Position numbers and translations under genes: made by a program. Of a DNA stretch of 19,397 nucleotides, positions 15,496-19,397 are shown piece by piece. Under the pieces are notes generated by a model. The model did no database searches. It was not told where the DNA came from and was given only the letters and a program-made list of their open reading frames with translations. The stretch's first letter is position 1, and every line of letters begins with the position of its first letter. Origin of the DNA: CALKHQ01 sp050329975 (GTDB lineage: Bacteria; Pseudomonadota; Alphaproteobacteria; CALKHQ01); the NCBI GenBank assembly GCA_050329975.1, contig JBHJOG010000023.1, forward strand, positions 1 through 19,397, written 5' to 3'.

Positions 15496-16431
15496 ATGAA
15501 GCGCGGTTCCCGAATCAGGACGTCGCCGGCTTCGGATGCCGGGTCGGCAGGTCTGTTGTTTCCTGCCGCGCTGATCCCGCGCGGCGGGCTGGCGGCGCTC
15601 GCCCGGCGCCAGCCGATGTTGACCTCCGAGGAGGAACGCGCGCTGGCCGCCCGCACCCGCGAAGGCGATGCCGCAGCCGCCGAACGCCTGATCGCCAGCC
15701 ATCTGCGCTGCGTCGTCGCCCAGGCTCGGCGCTACGCCCGCTTCGACCTGCCGCTGACCGACCTGATGCAGGAAGGCGCCATGGCGCTGACCCAGGCGGT
15801 GCAGAAGTTCAATCCCGACGCCGGCGTCCGGCTGGCGACCTACGCCCGGGCCTGGATCCGCTCGGCGATGCAGGACTACGCCGTGCGGACCTGGTCGCTG
15901 GTGCGTATCGGCGCCGGCGCGCGCCAACGCCGCCTGTTCCTGGCGCTGCGCCGGATCGCCGGCGAACTGGTCGACGGCGCCGACCAGCTCGGCGAGCGGC
16001 TGAGCCGCGACATGATCGCGACGCTCGCCCGGCAGTTCGAGGTGCCGGCCCGCGAGGTCGTCGCCATTGCGCGCCGGCTGGCCGGTCCCGACACCTCGCT
16101 GGACCGCCAGGCGCCCGACGGCAGCGGCGAGCCGTCGGAGCCGCTGATCGGGCGGCTGGCCGACGACCGGCCGACGCCCGAGGAGCACGCGATCGCCCGC
16201 AACGCACACAGCGTGCGCCGCGGCGCACTCGGGGAGGCGCTGGCCGCGCTGACCCCGCGCGAGCGGCTGATCATCACCCGCCGCCACCTGGCCGAGGCAG
16301 CCGCCAGTTTCGGCGCCATCGGCGGCGAACTGGGGCTGTCCAAGGAGCGCGTCCGGGTGCTGGAGAAGAAGGCGATGGACAAGCTGCGCGCCAGGCTCGG
16401 GCCGCTGTTCGGCCAGCTGTCCCAGGCCTGA
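15496..16431 (+). CDS. RNA polymerase sigma factor, RpoH (sigma-32) family
   Basis: Sigma factors direct RNA polymerase to promoters; the RpoH group serves heat-shock and envelope or oxidative stress promoters. In the 311-aa protein, region 2 spans about 66-137 (RLIASHLRCVVAQARRYARF, DLMQEGAMALTQAVQKFNPD, RLATYARAWIRSAMQDYAVR). The RpoH box follows at 141-152 (GARQRRLFLALR), and region 4 spans about 245-300 with the helix-turn-helix LGLSKERVRVLEKKAMDKLR. An N-terminal extension of about 30 residues is atypical. The ATG at 15496 lacks a strong ribosome site; an ATG at 15616 is possible but would remove part of region 1.2. Alphaproteobacteria often carry two or more RpoH paralogues, and the divergent TetR gene suggests this one is a specialised copy (inference). 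Confidence 0.88.
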   Translation: MKRGSRIRTSPASDAGSAGLLFPAALIPRGGLAALARRQPMLTSEEERALAARTREGDAAAAERLIASHLRCVVAQARRYARFDLPLTDLMQEGAMALTQAVQKFNPDAGVRLATYARAWIRSAMQDYAVRTWSLVRIGAGARQRRLFLALRRIAGELVDGADQLGERLSRDMIATLARQFEVPAREVVAIARRLAGPDTSLDRQAPDGSGEPSEPLIGRLADDRPTPEEHAIARNAHSVRRGALGEALAALTPRERLIITRRHLAEAAASFGAIGGELGLSKERVRVLEKKAMDKLRARLGPLFGQLSQA

Positions 16432-16541
16432 GCCACGCTGGCGTCCGCTCGGCGTTCCTGCGATCCTGACCGCCGGCTGGCGAGTCGCAGCGGCAACGGA
16501 TGCCGGTAAACCACCTTCCTACATGACAGATTCCCTTGACG

Positions 16542-16556
16542 TGGCAACGAGATAGC
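16542..16556 (+). promoter_or_regulatory. Weak sigma-54-like -24/-12 site before the aminotransferase
   Basis: TGGCAACGAGATAGC keeps the invariant GG and GC at the right 12-base offset and the TGGCA block, but departs at two or three other consensus bases. An overlapping TTGACG (16536-16541) could be a sigma-70 -35 without a clear -10. The rest of the 212-bp gap 16432-16643 shows no gene and no terminator. Confidence 0.22.
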
Positions 16557-16643
16557 CGCTCTTTCTGAATCCTGGTTGGAACAGAATCGGATGAGTCGAG
16601 GATTTGCCCATCGGTGCGGCCACGACAGTCGGGACGCCCGTGC

Positions 16644-17864
16644 ATGCTGACCGGTCGCAGGATCACCGACCGGGCGGCGTTGCAGCGCGTCCGCGACCAC
16701 CCGTTCGGCAGGCTGAACGCCCGGCTGGCCGGGCTGACGCCGGCGCCGGGTCTGGAACCTGCGATCCTGTCGGTCGGCGAACCGCGGCGCCAGCCGCCGC
16801 GCTTCATCGCCGACGCGATCGACGCCCATTTCGCCGACTGGAGCCGCTATCCGCTGCCGGCCGGCATCCCGGAGCTGCGCCGGGCCTGCGCCGACTGGCT
16901 GCAACGACGCTACCGCCTGCCGGAGGGCATGGTCGATCCCGAGCGGCAGGTGATGGTGGTCTCGGGCACCCGCGAGCCCCTGTTCCTGGCTGCATTGCTG
17001 GTGGCGGACGCGGCGGCGGTCGCCAGCGGCCCGCCGCTGGCGCTGATGCCGGACCCGGCCTATCACGTCTATCGGGCGGCCGCGATCATGGCCGGCGCCG
17101 AGCCGGTCCACGTGCCGGCGCGGGCCGAGGACCGCTTCATGCCGGACTTTGCAGCGCTCTCGCCCGAGATTCTGGACCGTACCGCCATCTGCTACCTGTG
17201 CAGCCCGGCCAACCCGCAAGGGACGGCCGCGTCGCTGGACCGGCTGATCGCCGCCGTCGAGCTTGCGCAACGGCACAACTTCGTGCTGGTCGTCGACGAG
17301 GTCTACAGCGAGCTGCATGCGCCCGGCGGCCCGCCGCCGGCGGGGGTGGCGGAGGCCTGCGCGGCGGTCAACCCCGACATGCGCAACGTGCTGATCCACC
17401 AGTCGCTGTCGAAGCGGTCGAGTGCGGCTGGCCTGCGCTCGGGCTTCGTCGCCGGCGACGCCGACCTGATCCAGTCCTTCCTGCTGCTGCGCAGCTACGG
17501 CGGCTGTCCGACGCCGATCCCGCTGCAGCACGCCGCGGCAGCGCTCTGGCAGGACGAGGCGCATGTGGCGGAGAACCGGCAAGCCTACGACGCGGCGATG
17601 GTCCTGGCGCGCGAGATATTCGGCGACGCCTGCGGCGCTCGGCCGGACTGCGGCTTCTTCCTGTGGCTCGACGTCGGCGACGGGGAGGCCTTTGCGGTGC
17701 GGGCCTGGGAGCAGGCGGCGGTGAAGGTGCTGCCGGGCAGCTACATGGCGTTCGGCGACGACCCCGGCGGCCGGGTGGCCGGGCGCTATGCCCGCATCGC
17801 CCTGGTGGATCCGCCGGAGAGTCTCGGCCCGGTGCTGCGGCGGCTGGCGCCGCTGGTCGGATGA
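16644..17864 (+). CDS. dapC: DapC-type N-succinyldiaminopimelate aminotransferase (class I/II PLP enzyme)
   Basis: The predicted reaction exchanges the amino group between glutamate and N-succinyl-2-amino-6-oxopimelate, a step to meso-diaminopimelate for lysine and peptidoglycan. The 406-aa protein has the fold-type I pattern: LSVGEP at 42-47, GTREPLFLAALL at 108-119, CSPANPQGT at 186-194 with Asn190, VVDEVYSELH with Asp218 and Tyr221, and SLSKRSSAAGLRSGFVAGDA with the cofactor Lys257 and Arg265. The SLSKRS and YGGCPTPIPLQ segments are typical of DapC rather than AspC. The start is uncertain: ATG 16644 has a distant GGGA, while a GTG at 16614 would add ten residues. ftsK follows with 16 bp between stop and start. 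Assignment to DapC is by pattern and not tested here. Confidence 0.8.
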   Translation: MLTGRRITDRAALQRVRDHPFGRLNARLAGLTPAPGLEPAILSVGEPRRQPPRFIADAIDAHFADWSRYPLPAGIPELRRACADWLQRRYRLPEGMVDPERQVMVVSGTREPLFLAALLVADAAAVASGPPLALMPDPAYHVYRAAAIMAGAEPVHVPARAEDRFMPDFAALSPEILDRTAICYLCSPANPQGTAASLDRLIAAVELAQRHNFVLVVDEVYSELHAPGGPPPAGVAEACAAVNPDMRNVLIHQSLSKRSSAAGLRSGFVAGDADLIQSFLLLRSYGGCPTPIPLQHAAAALWQDEAHVAENRQAYDAAMVLAREIFGDACGARPDCGFFLWLDVGDGEAFAVRAWEQAAVKVLPGSYMAFGDDPGGRVAGRYARIALVDPPESLGPVLRRLAPLVG

Positions 17865-17880
17865 GGGAGGCGGCGCGGCG

Positions 17881-19397
<1,517 letters not shown>

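Overview
The window is about 19.4 kb of high-GC DNA with strong G/C third-position bias. The gene content points to an alphaproteobacterium, probably of the Rhodospirillales type: an alphaproteobacterial serC-serA-hisZ-purA run, a second-class phasin, an RpoH-family sigma factor, and a DapC-type aminotransferase directly before ftsK. This taxonomic call is inference. Sixteen protein genes are supported. The first (ATP-grasp) and last (ftsK) run off the window edges. No rRNA, tRNA, insertion sequence, phage gene or CRISPR array was seen.

1-3208 (+): a three-gene, start/stop-overlapping unit. It encodes the C-terminal half of a Ddl-like ATP-grasp ligase, a 761-aa GNAT / histone-deacetylase-like amidohydrolase / GNAT fusion, and a 132-aa stand-alone SET-domain protein. 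This combination of ligation, acetylation, deacetylation and probable methylation is the most unusual system in the window. It reads as a small metabolite or peptide modification pathway of unknown product.

3295-6447: a TPR protein of the TTC38 type (+) converges on a REC-GGDEF-EAL cyclic-di-GMP protein (-) with only 6 bp between the stop codons. The GGDEF motif is degenerate (GADEF) and the EAL site looks complete, so net phosphodiesterase activity is expected.

6612-13424 (+): an RraA-like protein, then the biosynthetic run serC, serA, hisZ, purA and a small exported protein. serC has a recognisable promoter and a structured leader with mutually exclusive pairings. serC/serA and serA/hisZ overlap by one base, and hisZ and purA are 3 bp apart. 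A strong intrinsic terminator lies at 13559-13603. The products serve serine (and so one-carbon), histidine and purine (AMP) synthesis.

13616-15301 (-): csaA, a phasin and a TetR-family regulator. The phasin promoter region holds seven TGCA tetramers and overlapping inverted repeats, like PHA-responsive repressor sites. The phasin has its own terminator at 14030-14061.

15496-19397 (+): an RpoH-like sigma factor divergent from tetR, whose likely -10 box lies inside an inverted repeat; then a DapC-like aminotransferase (lysine/peptidoglycan diaminopimelate) and the N-terminal two thirds of the DNA translocase FtsK. ftsK is open at the window end.
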